Shown here piece after piece: positions 36,649 through 44,808 of a stretch of DNA of 64,000 bases. The stretch's first letter is position 1. Each line of letters opens with the position of its first letter. Both the position numbers and the translations under genes were made by a program. Origin of the DNA: Myxococcales bacterium (GTDB lineage: Bacteria > Myxococcota_A > Polyangia > Palsa-1104 > JAEUJZ01); NCBI GenBank assembly GCA_016794465.1, contig JAEUKA010000046.1, forward strand, positions 20,516 through 84,515. Direction: 5' to 3'. Below the pieces are notes generated by a model. It worked only from the letters and a program-made list of their open reading frames with translations, was not told where the DNA came from and made no database searches.

Positions 36649-37512
36649 ATGCCGAAAAAGACCACACCGCCCCCCAAGCCCAAGTCTCCCGCCAAGTCCC
36701 CAGCCAAGCCCTCCACCAAGCCCCCAGCCAAGTCCCCAGCCAAGCCCAAGCCCCCGGACGAGCCGGATCTGGAACAGCTGCTGACTCGCTGGCCCGAGCT
36801 GTCAGCTGGGCAGCCCCGCTCGCTCGATGCCAGGTCCGCCGCCAGCTTTGTGCTGTCCGAGGTGCTGCCACTCCTCACCGACAAGACGCTGCTCGCCCGC
36901 CTGGCGACCTTGCCGAAGACCGAGTGGAACCCGCAAGCGCTCACCGACCTGCCACAGGCCGCGCAGGCGGTGCTGTCGGCGACCACAGCGCTGGCTTCAG
37001 CGGTAGCACGCACCGACTCGGCCCGGCTGCCCGAGGATCTGCTGGCCGAGGCGACGGTCACAAAGGCGCGGATGATGCGGGTCATCGACTACCTGCTCGC
37101 CGACGATGAGCCGATCGCCCGCGAGCTGATCGCGATCCGGCAAGGCCACGGCTATCTCGACCTGGCGCAGGATCTGGCGCAGCTCGCCAAGCTGTACGGC
37201 GCGCACCAGCTGCAGCTGCAGAAGGACCGCCACCTGTACCAGCAGACCGATGAGAAGCTGGCCGCGACCCTGTCGCAGCGGATCTTCTCCGAGCTGCGCC
37301 GCGACGAGCCCACCAGCGAGCGCGAGCGGCTCAGCCAAGCCACCAGTCTGCTTGTGTACCTGTACGAAGAGGTCGCCGCCACCGTCCGCTGGCTGCTCCG
37401 CAAGCAGCCCGATGAAGCCAGTCGCCGCTTTCCCTCGCTGTTTTCCGTCGCCCGCCGCCCCCGCAAGAAGTCCGAAGCCCCCGCGCCCGTCCCCCCCACC
37501 GACCCACAGTAA
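36649..37512 (+). CDS. Hypothetical protein with Lys/Pro/Ala N-terminal tail
   Basis: 287 residues. The first 37 are a basic repeat of S-P-A-K and P-P-A-K units (KSPAKSPAKPSTKPPAKSPAK), histone-tail-like. Then comes an all-helical region (LLTRWPELSAGQPRSLDAR, LPEDLLAEATVTKARMMRVIDYLL, LYQQTDEKLAATLSQRIFSELRRDE) without known motif, ending in a basic Pro tail. No signal peptide. Resembles lineage-restricted helical proteins of large myxobacterial genomes. It precedes repeat array B. Confidence 0.6.
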   Translation: MPKKTTPPPKPKSPAKSPAKPSTKPPAKSPAKPKPPDEPDLEQLLTRWPELSAGQPRSLDARSAASFVLSEVLPLLTDKTLLARLATLPKTEWNPQALTDLPQAAQAVLSATTALASAVARTDSARLPEDLLAEATVTKARMMRVIDYLLADDEPIARELIAIRQGHGYLDLAQDLAQLAKLYGAHQLQLQKDRHLYQQTDEKLAATLSQRIFSELRRDEPTSERERLSQATSLLVYLYEEVAATVRWLLRKQPDEASRRFPSLFSVARRPRKKSEAPAPVPPTDPQ

Positions 37513-37536
37513 AAACTCCCCTCTTTCCAGCCTCCC

Positions 37537-37710
37537 GGGGTCTTGCATGACCCCAATCACATCGTTTTCCTTCCTCCAGGGGTCTTGCATGACCCAAAAC
37601 GCATCGTTTTCCTTCCTCCAGGGGTCTTGCATGACCCAAAACAACCCGCCTGCCGGCCTCCGGGGGTCTTGCATGACCCAAAACGCAGCGTTTTCTCTTC
37701 CGCCGAAGTC
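37537..37710. repeat. 42-bp tandem repeat array B, four palindromic units
   Basis: Four units 42 bp apart (reference T at 37541, 37583, 37625, 37667), with partial units at both ends (37521-37536 and about 37681-37710). Each carries GGGTCTTGCATGACCC (stem GGGTC/GACCC) and, in most, CGTTTTCC at the same phase as in array A. The remaining spacer sequence differs from array A. It fills the gap between two plus-strand genes. Confidence 0.9.
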
Positions 37711-37804
37711 ACTCCTGGTCGGTCGCTCCGCGAAATTTTTCTCGTCGCTGGCAGCCTGTCGTTCGCTTGCGAAGCGAGGCGCTCCAGCTACTTTTTTACG
37801 ACCC

Positions 37805-38716
37805 ATGGCCGACCTCCACGATCTGTTTTGCAAGAACCTGCTCTTCGAGGCGCTCGAGCCCGTCACTCGCGCCGAGATGGAGAAGCCGATCGCCATCCTC
37901 GACGCCCAGTACGTCGACCTGTACTGCGAGCCGCTCCAAGAGTGCCCTCCTCCCTCGGAGGTCGCCCACCTCGGCCTGCTCTTTGACATCACTCGCTCTC
38001 GCTGCCTCATCGAGCCCTTCTCTTCCTCCCCTTCCATCGACGACGTCGACAACAACCTCCGCAAGCAGATGGCGCTTCATCACCTGCTTCGTCGCGAGCT
38101 TCGCCCCGATCGCCCGCCCAAGCCCGCGCTGTGGCTGCTCTCTCCCGGTCGCCCCTCCGAGGCTCTCTCAGGCTTTGGCCTTCGCCCCGCTCCCGACTGG
38201 CCCGTCGGCGTCTATGCAGCTCCACCGTCCTTCGCTCTCTTTGTCGTCGTCCTCTCGGAGCTTCCCAAGTCCCCGGAGACTCGCCTGCTGCGGCTCCTCG
38301 GCTCTCCCCGCGAGCGCAAACAGGCCGTCTCCGAGCTGCTCTCCCTCCCCGCCTCAGACCCGCGCCGCACACCCTCTCTTGCGCTGCTGTGGGAGTTTCG
38401 TTACTTTCTGCCCCATCACTTCGCCTTTCTTGAGGAGGACCACGCCACCATGACCAAGCTTCGCGCTGAGTTCGAGCTGTTCAAAGCCGACCTTCGTCAC
38501 GAGGGTCGCAAGGAAGGCAAAGCCGAAGGCAAAGCCGAAGGCAAAGCCGAAGGCAAAGCCGAAGCGCTGCTGGCGGTGCTGACGGCCCGGGGGCTGGCCC
38601 TCACTGACGCGCTCCGGGCGCAGATCCTCTCCTGTCAGGACCTCGCCACGCTCGACCGCTGGCTGGCCCGCGCGCTCACCGCCCAGACCGCCACCGACGT
38701 TCTATCGGCGGCTTAG
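37805..38716 (+). CDS. DUF4351/Rpn-like protein with EGKA tandem repeat
   Basis: 303 residues from the ATG at 37805. The front (MADLHDLFCKNLLFEAL, then LLFDITRSRCLIEPFSS) is weakly like the Rpn/YhgA putative nuclease family, whose catalytic D-x-D/E-x-K residues I cannot confirm. Near the end GRKEGKAEGKAEGKAEGKAE is a 12-bp tandem repeat with 4 copies, a typical hinge of this family, and the last 50 residues (LAVLTARGLALTDALRAQI, CQDLATLDRWLARALTA) match the C-terminal DUF4351-like helix set. It converges with the radical SAM gene by a 4-base overlap. The frame is open to 37250 through array B, but that is not coding. Confidence 0.65.
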   Translation: MADLHDLFCKNLLFEALEPVTRAEMEKPIAILDAQYVDLYCEPLQECPPPSEVAHLGLLFDITRSRCLIEPFSSSPSIDDVDNNLRKQMALHHLLRRELRPDRPPKPALWLLSPGRPSEALSGFGLRPAPDWPVGVYAAPPSFALFVVVLSELPKSPETRLLRLLGSPRERKQAVSELLSLPASDPRRTPSLALLWEFRYFLPHHFAFLEEDHATMTKLRAEFELFKADLRHEGRKEGKAEGKAEGKAEGKAEALLAVLTARGLALTDALRAQILSCQDLATLDRWLARALTAQTATDVLSAA

Positions 38717-40380
38717 GCCGGGGCCATCGGCAGCAGCGTGGTGGGCTTGGGCCAGCCGGGGGTGCGGACACAGTGGTGGATGAGGGCGTGGGCGAGGGTG
38801 GGGCCGGCGCTCATCTGCAGGAAGCGGGGGCCGAGTCGGCGGACGGCTTCTTCGAGGAGAGCGTCGAGCTGCTGACGGCTGGGGGCATCGGGCCAGGTGG
38901 CCTGGAGGCTGGGGCGCAGTCGCTCGTGGCGAGGCCGGGAATCAGCCAGCAGGGTCATGCCCGCCTGCGCCGGGTCTTCGCCGAGTGGGGAGCGGCGCAT
39001 CAGCAGAAATGGCGTAATCGCCGCCGAGGCCAGCTCGTGCTGATGGCGGTCGAGGAAGTCGATCGTCTCGTGCCTTTCGGCTGCCGTCTCCCCGGGATAG
39101 CCGACAAGGCACAGGGCGCGGACGCGAATCCCCAGCCGGGCGGCGTCGGCCAAGATCCGCTCGACCACCGGCTGCTCGACGCCTTTCTGCATCAGCTCGC
39201 GTACCCGGGGGGAGGCCGACTCCAGCCCCAGCCACAGCTCGCCAAGGCCCGCGTCCTTGGCCTGCGAAAGCACGTCGAAGGTCAGCTCGGGCTCGAAGCG
39301 ACTGCGGACCGAGAAGTGGGCCGCAAACGGCAGCCGCCGCATCACCTGCGCCAGCGCCAGCAGCTGCTTGGGGGTCAAAAGGTCGTCTCGGAAGCGAAAG
39401 AACGCCGCGCCGAGCTGGCGATGGGCAGCCAGCAGATCGGGCTCGACCTCGGGCACCGGCAGCGCGCGATAGCCTTCCTGGTGACGGGTGATGGCGCAGA
39501 AGGTGCAGCGGTTCCAGGGACAGCCACGCGACATCCGCACGTCGACAAGCGGCTCGGGATAGGGATAGATCGTCGGGTCTATCAGGCGGAAGTCGGGACG
39601 TGACAGGGCCCGCAGCCGCTCGCGACCGCGCTCCGGGATCGCGGACAGGCCGTGACGAGGCGCGAGCAGGCTGGGCACACCATGCAGCGACTCTCCAGCA
39701 CACAGCGCGGTATGAAGGCTGTGTAGCGCTGTCTCGGCTTCCCCGATGATGGCGCCGTCGAAGTCGTCAAACAGGCGGTGCAGCGGCTCACCGGGCAAAG
39801 GCAGCAGGTCGTCGAGCAGATCTTCGGGCGACAGCACGTCCTCATGCGCACCATAGATGGTAAGGAAGCCGCGATAGCCCGCCGCCCGCAGCAGCCGCCC
39901 AAGCGCCAGGGTCTGCACCAGCTGATCGGGATGGACCAGCGCCACCGCCACCAGCACCGGATCGGACCGCAAAATAGCCGGCACCGCCCGCTGTAGCAGC
40001 GGCAGGGCGGGATTGCGCGACAGCCGCAGGCCCATCGCCAGCGCGGACGGGACATGCTGCTCGTCGATATCGGGAAAGCTCAGGCAGCGGAAGGCATAGT
40101 CGACCTGATAGCGGGAGGAGACGGCGGCAAGAGCGGCTTCGACCTCGCTGCTCGCGGTGGTGTACGCAGTCGGGGAAAGATAGGTCGCTCGCTGCCGCAG
40201 CGCCTGGTAACCGGGCACGCCCTGCAGGTGGTGATGAAGCAGGCCGGCGCTCAGGTCGAACAGCTGCACCGGGACCTCGCAGTGGTGAAGGTAGGAGCCG
40301 GTATAGATGAGGTCCGCTGGCACCGCTGCGTAGTACCAGTGCGGGGGGAAGACCAGGGAGACAGCGCGCGCGACGGTCAT
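38713..40380 (-). CDS. B12-binding radical SAM protein
   Basis: 555 residues from the ATG at 40380. The N-terminal part (MTVARAVSLVFPPHWYYAAV, LIYTGSYLHHCEVPVQLFDL) is a B12-binding-like module, with GYRGFLTIYGAHEDVLSPEDLL. The 4Fe-4S radical SAM site is SRGCPWNRCTFCAI, spaced C-x4-C-x2-C rather than the usual C-x3-C-x2-C. GLGELWLGLESASPRVRELM and LGIRVRALCLVGYPGETAAE follow, as in B12/radical SAM enzymes. The frame is open to 40563, but the extension is low-complexity and would overlap the divergent gene. The substrate is unknown. Confidence 0.85.
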   Translation of the reverse strand: MTVARAVSLVFPPHWYYAAVPADLIYTGSYLHHCEVPVQLFDLSAGLLHHHLQGVPGYQALRQRATYLSPTAYTTASSEVEAALAAVSSRYQVDYAFRCLSFPDIDEQHVPSALAMGLRLSRNPALPLLQRAVPAILRSDPVLVAVALVHPDQLVQTLALGRLLRAAGYRGFLTIYGAHEDVLSPEDLLDDLLPLPGEPLHRLFDDFDGAIIGEAETALHSLHTALCAGESLHGVPSLLAPRHGLSAIPERGRERLRALSRPDFRLIDPTIYPYPEPLVDVRMSRGCPWNRCTFCAITRHQEGYRALPVPEVEPDLLAAHRQLGAAFFRFRDDLLTPKQLLALAQVMRRLPFAAHFSVRSRFEPELTFDVLSQAKDAGLGELWLGLESASPRVRELMQKGVEQPVVERILADAARLGIRVRALCLVGYPGETAAERHETIDFLDRHQHELASAAITPFLLMRRSPLGEDPAQAGMTLLADSRPRHERLRPSLQATWPDAPSRQQLDALLEEAVRRLGPRFLQMSAGPTLAHALIHHCVRTPGWPKPTTLLPMAPA

Positions 40381-40484
40381 CTTGGCATCATATCGCAGCC
40401 GGGTCAGGGCCAGTCGGGTCCAGGTCGAAGCGGGCGGGTCGGGTTTGTAGATTGGGGCGGGCGACGCGGAGTAAAGTGGAGAAG

Positions 40485-41006
40485 ATGGCCGACTCTGATG
40501 AGCCAAGTGCAGAGGAGCTGCTTCAGCCGCTTCCGTCATGGCAGCTGTTCGCCAGTGTCGCAACGCAGAGCGAGCTGCTCGATGAGGTCGGAGAGCCAGC
40601 CGTCAGAGCTGTGGTCGAGTCGCCCGGGCTCGGGGACATTGCCGCGCCACCGGTTGCCGAGGTCGGTCAAGCCGCCGATGCGCTGCTGCTGGTCGAGTCT
40701 GCGTCGCTCTTGCTCAGTGAGGCAGCGCCGGCCACGCCAGAATCACCGGCGAAAGCCGCGTCCCCCGTGGTCCCGACCTCACCCGCTTCACCCGCTTCAC
40801 CAGGCATCACCCTGGGAGCGGCCCCCGCGTTTCAGCCGACCACTGCGCCGCTGGTTGACCTGGGGCGCCCGGTGCGTCGCAGCGTCTTTCTGCCCCCGCT
40901 GCTGACACTCGACCCAGCGAGCCGCACCGACACCGTTTCGATTGCGCCAGTCGGCGGGGCGTACCAGCCAGGCAGCCTCAGTCGCATCATTTACCGCACC
41001 GAATAA
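40485..41006 (+). CDS. Hypothetical Pro/Ala-rich acidic protein
   Basis: 173 residues from the ATG at 40485 with GTGGAG upstream. It is rich in Ala, Pro, Ser, Glu and Leu (AAPATPESPAKAASPVVPTS, ASPASPGITLGAAPAFQPTT) and appears mostly disordered; the C-terminus is more ordered (VRRSVFLPPLLTLDPASR). No signal peptide or membrane helix. It lies between the divergent radical SAM gene and the ParB gene. Confidence 0.45.
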   Translation: MADSDEPSAEELLQPLPSWQLFASVATQSELLDEVGEPAVRAVVESPGLGDIAAPPVAEVGQAADALLLVESASLLLSEAAPATPESPAKAASPVVPTSPASPASPGITLGAAPAFQPTTAPLVDLGRPVRRSVFLPPLLTLDPASRTDTVSIAPVGGAYQPGSLSRIIYRTE

Positions 41007-41023
41007 CAACGACCAGCCCAGTG

Positions 41024-41986
41024 CTATTCGCTGTCTTCGCCGCACAGGCGCAGCAGCAGGCCGTCGAGCTGATCGAGCGAGTGATAGTGGACCTCGACGA
41101 TGCCGCTCTGCGGAGTCTTCTGGCGCAGCGTCACCCGGGCCCCGAGCGCTCGCTGCAGCCGCTCCTCGACATCGCGCACCGAGGCCGAGGCTTTGGGCGG
41201 GGCATCCTTCTGCGGCTTGTCCTTGCCTTCGGACTTCTGGGCCCGCCGCACCAAGTCTTCGGTCTGCCGCACCGACAGCTCTTTTTTGACCACCTGCTCG
41301 GCGTGGTCCTCGATCACCCGCGCGTCTTCCAGCCCGAGCAGCGCCCGCGCGTGACCCATCGCCAGCTGACCCGTCGCCACTTGCTCGCGCACCCGACCCG
41401 GTAGCTTGAGCAGTCGCAGCGCATTGGCCACCGTCGCCCGCTCACGCCCAACCCGCCGGGCCAGCTCCTCTTGGGTGTAGCCAAACTCGTCGGACAGCCG
41501 CCGATACGCCTCGGCTTCTTCAATCGGGTTCAGGTCTTCGCGCTGCAGGTTTTCGACCAGGGCCAGCTCGAACGCCTGCGCCGCACTGACATCTTTGACG
41601 ACGACCGGCACATCTTTGAGCCCCGCCCGCTGCGCCGCCCGCCAGCGCCGCTCACCGGCAATCAGGACGAAGCTGCCCTCGCCGAGCTTGTCCTCGGGCG
41701 TCCGCATCCGCACCACCAGCGGCTGCACCAGGCCTTGGGAACGAATCGACGCCGCCAGCTCTTCCAGTCGCTGCTCATCGAAGCGCTGCCGAGGGTTGTC
41801 CACCGAGGGCGCAATCTCCTCGATCGGACAGAAGAAGAAGTCGCGCCGGGCCACCTGCGGCTTGACCGCGCCCGCGCCTGGGCCACTGCCGTCGTCCAGC
41901 ACCGGCGGGGACTGATGCACCGCCGCCGGCAGGTTTGGAATCAGCGCACCCAGGCCACGGCCGAGCGCTTTTCGTTTGTCCATCAC
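41024..41986 (-). CDS. parB: Chromosome partition protein ParB
   Basis: 320 residues. The N-terminus has the ParA-binding segment KALGRGLGALIP. The CTPase box 1 region is SVDNPRQRFDEQRLEELAASI, with GERRWRAAQRAG, and ELALVENLQREDLNPIEEAEA as signature. The helix-turn-helix is YTQEELARRVGRERATVANALRLLKLP. The C-terminal dimer domain follows a basic linker (KSEGKDKPQKDAPPKA). The ATG (with a second Met next to it) directly follows the ParA stop. ParB would load at parS sites near the origin; a convincing parS copy was not found in this window. Confidence 0.97.
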   Translation of the reverse strand: MMDKRKALGRGLGALIPNLPAAVHQSPPVLDDGSGPGAGAVKPQVARRDFFFCPIEEIAPSVDNPRQRFDEQRLEELAASIRSQGLVQPLVVRMRTPEDKLGEGSFVLIAGERRWRAAQRAGLKDVPVVVKDVSAAQAFELALVENLQREDLNPIEEAEAYRRLSDEFGYTQEELARRVGRERATVANALRLLKLPGRVREQVATGQLAMGHARALLGLEDARVIEDHAEQVVKKELSVRQTEDLVRRAQKSEGKDKPQKDAPPKASASVRDVEERLQRALGARVTLRQKTPQSGIVEVHYHSLDQLDGLLLRLCGEDSE

Positions 41987-42793
41987 TTACGGCGCTCCTT
42001 GCGCACTCGCCGGGTCGAGCGGCTGGTCCGCGCGCTGACGATCGAGAAATTCCTTGGCGAGCTGACCGTAGGCATACGAGCCCCGCGACGCCGGATCGTA
42101 CTTGAGGATCGGCAGCCCATGCGACGGCGCTTCCGACAGCCGAATGTTGCGCGGCACCAGCGTCTTATAGACCTTGGCACCGAAGTGACCACGGACCTCG
42201 CCCTCGACTTGCTGCATCAGGCTGGTGCGGGTATCGACCATCGTCAGCAAGATGCCTTCCAGTTCGAGGCTGGGATTCCACAGCCCGCGTACCTTTTCGA
42301 TCGTCGAGAGCAGGTACGACAGCCCTTCGAGCGCAAAGTACTCACACTGCATCGGCACCAGCACCGCATCTGCCGCCACCAGCGCGTTCAGCGTCAGCAG
42401 CCCCAGCGAGGGCGGACAGTCGATGAAGAGGTAGTCGTAGCGACTCCGCACCTCGCCGAGCGCATCGTGCAGCTGCCACTCGCGACGCTCGGTACTGACC
42501 AGCTCGACCTCGGCCCCGGCCAGGTCGGCGGTCGAAGGCACCAGCCACAGCGTCGGCAGCACCGTCAGCTGGGTCAGCTCGCGCAGGGACACCTTGTCGA
42601 TCAGAGAGTGATACACCCCTTGCTCAATCGAGCCACGCACGAAGCCCAGCCCCGAGGTGGCATTTCCTTGGGGGTCAAAGTCGACCACCAGCACTCGCTG
42701 GCCCTCCTCTGCAAGTGCGGCAGCGAGGTTCACGGTGGTGGTGGTTTTCCCAACCCCTCCCTTTTGGTTGGCAACGGCGATGACTCGACCCAT
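41987..42793 (-). CDS. parA: Chromosome partition ATPase ParA/Soj
   Basis: 268 residues from the ATG at 42793 (longer frame to 42862 has no homology). The deviant Walker A is NQKGGVGKTTTTVNLAAAL, then VLVVDFDPQGNATSGLG, YLFIDCPPSLGLLTLNAL and VLVPMQCEYFALEGL, all diagnostic of ParA/Soj. The gene adjoins parB without a gap, which is the standard parAB order of chromosomes. Confidence 0.97.
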   Translation of the reverse strand: MGRVIAVANQKGGVGKTTTTVNLAAALAEEGQRVLVVDFDPQGNATSGLGFVRGSIEQGVYHSLIDKVSLRELTQLTVLPTLWLVPSTADLAGAEVELVSTERREWQLHDALGEVRSRYDYLFIDCPPSLGLLTLNALVAADAVLVPMQCEYFALEGLSYLLSTIEKVRGLWNPSLELEGILLTMVDTRTSLMQQVEGEVRGHFGAKVYKTLVPRNIRLSEAPSHGLPILKYDPASRGSYAYGQLAKEFLDRQRADQPLDPASAQGAP

Positions 42794-42945
42794 CGGTTCA
42801 ACTCTCTTCCCTGAATACAGACGATGCGGACTTCCCGTAGGCAAGACCCAGGCGGCCCACAAGATACCGACGAGCGGTCAAGTATCCAAAAAAAACCGTA
42901 GGAGATAAATTTGACCCGTCGGAAAAGCGGCTCTACCCAAGGGCT
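42794..42945. other. Upstream region of parA with A-rich tract
   Basis: About 150 bases upstream of ParA with an A-tract (CCAAAAAAAACCG near 42890) and an AGGAGAT motif 5 bases before a TTG at 42911. A possible TTG-started frame there runs deep into the antisense of the acyl-CoA ligase and is not called. If the small gene at 42946 is not real, the gene-free stretch extends to 43132. Confidence 0.4.
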
Positions 42946-43176
42946 ATGCGCCTTGCCCAGCTTGCCGCCCACCGCTGCTCATCGACCCATCGCGCCGCAC
43001 CACGTCCCAGCAGCTCCGTCGACGCCGAGATCGACGCCATGCTCGACGCGCTGTTTACAAGTGAGCTGGAAAAGACCTGGCCGGCGCCCGCCGCTCCCGC
43101 CGTCGCAGGAGAGAGCGACAGCGAAGCGTCCGTTACGTCGGCAGCTTGTGATCGCGATACAGTTCGCGCAGCTTGA
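42946..43176 (+). CDS. Possible small hypothetical protein
   Basis: 76 residues, MRLAQLAAHRCSSTHRAAPR at the start and a helical acidic segment SSVDAEIDAMLDALFTSEL in the middle. Third positions are GC-rich as in real genes here. Its 3' end overlaps the end of the acyl-CoA ligase gene on the other strand by 44 bases. No known motif. It may be chance. Confidence 0.3.
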   Translation: MRLAQLAAHRCSSTHRAAPRPSSSVDAEIDAMLDALFTSELEKTWPAPAAPAVAGESDSEASVTSAACDRDTVRAA

Positions 43177-44764
43177 GCTTGTTGAGCTTGCCGGTCGCGG
43201 TGTGAGGCAGCTCGCTGACGAACAGGATCTCGTCGGGCAGCCACCACTTGGCGACTTTCTGCGTCAGCACTTCCATCAGCTCGTCGCGGGTCGCCGTCAG
43301 GCCAGGCTTAAGCTGCGCCAAGAGCAGCGGTCGCTCTTGCCAGGTCGGGTGAGCAATGCCAATGACCGCCGCTTCCTGCACCGCCGGGTGAGCCAGCGCC
43401 GCATTTTCCAGGTCGATCGAGGAGATCCACTCGCCGCCGCTCTTGATCACGTCCTTGGCACGGTCGGTGATCTGCATGAAGCCTTCGGAGTCGATGGTGG
43501 CGACATCGCCGGTTGAGAAAAAGCCGTCCTCGTCGATGATCGTGCCGCCCTCGGCTTTGAAGTAGCTCTTTGCAATCCACGGGCCTCGGACTTTGACCAG
43601 ACCGAAGGCCTTGCCGTCGTGAGGTAGCTCGCGGCCGTTGTCGTCGACGATCTTCATCTCGACGCCCCACATGACGCGGCCCTGCTTGACCTTGAGGTCG
43701 AGCTGCTGGTCGCTGGTCATCGCCTCCCAGCGTCGGGGACGAAGCGCGCCGGTGCCGACCGGACTCATCTCGGTCATGCCCCACAGGTGGATCACTTCCA
43801 TCGAGAGCTCGCTCTCTAGCCGTGCGATCAGCGACCGTGCCGCCGCCGAGCCCCCGATGAGCCCGCGACGCAGCTGCGTCGGCCTGGCCTCGGGATGCTT
43901 CTCCAGATGCGCCAGCATGCCGAGCCACACCGTCGGTACGCCCATCGACAGCGTACATCCCTCGCCTCGGAGCAGCTCACAGACACTTGCTCCGTCGAGC
44001 GCCGCCCCCGGAAAGACCAGCTTCGCCCCGGCCATCGCCGCCGAATAGGGCACGCCCCAGCCGTTGGCGTGGAACATCGGCACAATCAGCAGCACACACT
44101 CGCGGCTCGACAGGGCCAAGATGTCCTTCATACAGGACGCCAGCGCGTGCAGCAGCGTCGAGCGATGGCTATACAGCACCCCTTTGGGATTGCCAGTGGT
44201 CCCCGAGGTGTAGCACAGCGACGCAGCGGTGTTCTCGTCGAAGACCGGCCACACAAACTCGGCATCCTGGCCTGCCACCAGCGTCTCATACGACAAAAGG
44301 CCCGGTAGCTGCTCTCTCGCGGGGGTCGTCGCAGCCTCGTCGGCGAGCAGCACAAACTGCTTCACCGTCGACAGATGCGGTCGCAGCTTGCTGACCAGCG
44401 GCAGAAACATCGCGTCGAGCAGCAGCAGCGAGTCCTCAGCGTGGTTGATGATGTAGGTCAGCTGCTCGGGAAACAGGCGCGGATTGACGGTGTGCAGCAC
44501 CGCCCCGATGCCCGAGACGGCGTAATACAGCTCCAGGTGGCGATGGCTGTTCCAGGCCAGCGTCGCGACTCGGTCACCGGGCTTTACACCGAGCGCGAGC
44601 AGCGCCTTGGCCAGCTGCTTGGCCCGGGTGTGAATCGTGCGCCAGCTTGAGCGGTGAATGCCGTCGGCGAGGCGGGAAACGACCTCGGTGTCGCCGTGGA
44701 TGCTCGCTGCGTACTCGATCAGCGACGAGACGAGGAGCGGACGATCTTGCATCAGTCCAAACAT
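43133..44764 (-). CDS. Acyl-CoA synthetase (medium/long-chain fatty acid ligase)
   Basis: 543 residues. The P-loop is [20 protein letters not shown], then [38 protein letters not shown] (read as adjoining stretches), and the catalytic lysine region is [16 protein letters not shown]. This matches the AlkK/DmdB-type acyl-CoA ligases. The ATG is preceded by GAGAGGAA. It lies 44 bases downstream of the AsmA-like gene and may be co-transcribed. It would activate free fatty acids to CoA esters; with the crotonase gene at 63.1 kb it supports fatty acid or aromatic acid use, though they are not adjacent. Confidence 0.93.
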   Translation of the reverse strand: MFGLMQDRPLLVSSLIEYAASIHGDTEVVSRLADGIHRSSWRTIHTRAKQLAKALLALGVKPGDRVATLAWNSHRHLELYYAVSGIGAVLHTVNPRLFPEQLTYIINHAEDSLLLLDAMFLPLVSKLRPHLSTVKQFVLLADEAATTPAREQLPGLLSYETLVAGQDAEFVWPVFDENTAASLCYTSGTTGNPKGVLYSHRSTLLHALASCMKDILALSSRECVLLIVPMFHANGWGVPYSAAMAGAKLVFPGAALDGASVCELLRGEGCTLSMGVPTVWLGMLAHLEKHPEARPTQLRRGLIGGSAAARSLIARLESELSMEVIHLWGMTEMSPVGTGALRPRRWEAMTSDQQLDLKVKQGRVMWGVEMKIVDDNGRELPHDGKAFGLVKVRGPWIAKSYFKAEGGTIIDEDGFFSTGDVATIDSEGFMQITDRAKDVIKSGGEWISSIDLENAALAHPAVQEAAVIGIAHPTWQERPLLLAQLKPGLTATRDELMEVLTQKVAKWWLPDEILFVSELPHTATGKLNKLKLRELYRDHKLPT

Positions 44765-44808
44765 GGATTCCTCTCAGACAGTCGGGGGGGTTGGAAAGGG
44801 TGCGTCAG

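Noticed and set aside
36649..36760. Tandem DNA repeat of S-P-A-K codons as a mobile repeat
   Set aside because: It is inside a coding frame and imperfect; low-complexity coding is the simpler reading.
37250..37804. Extended start of the DUF4351-like gene through array B
   Set aside because: The extension is an alternative frame of the previous gene plus the repeat; the ATG at 37805 starts the recognisable protein.
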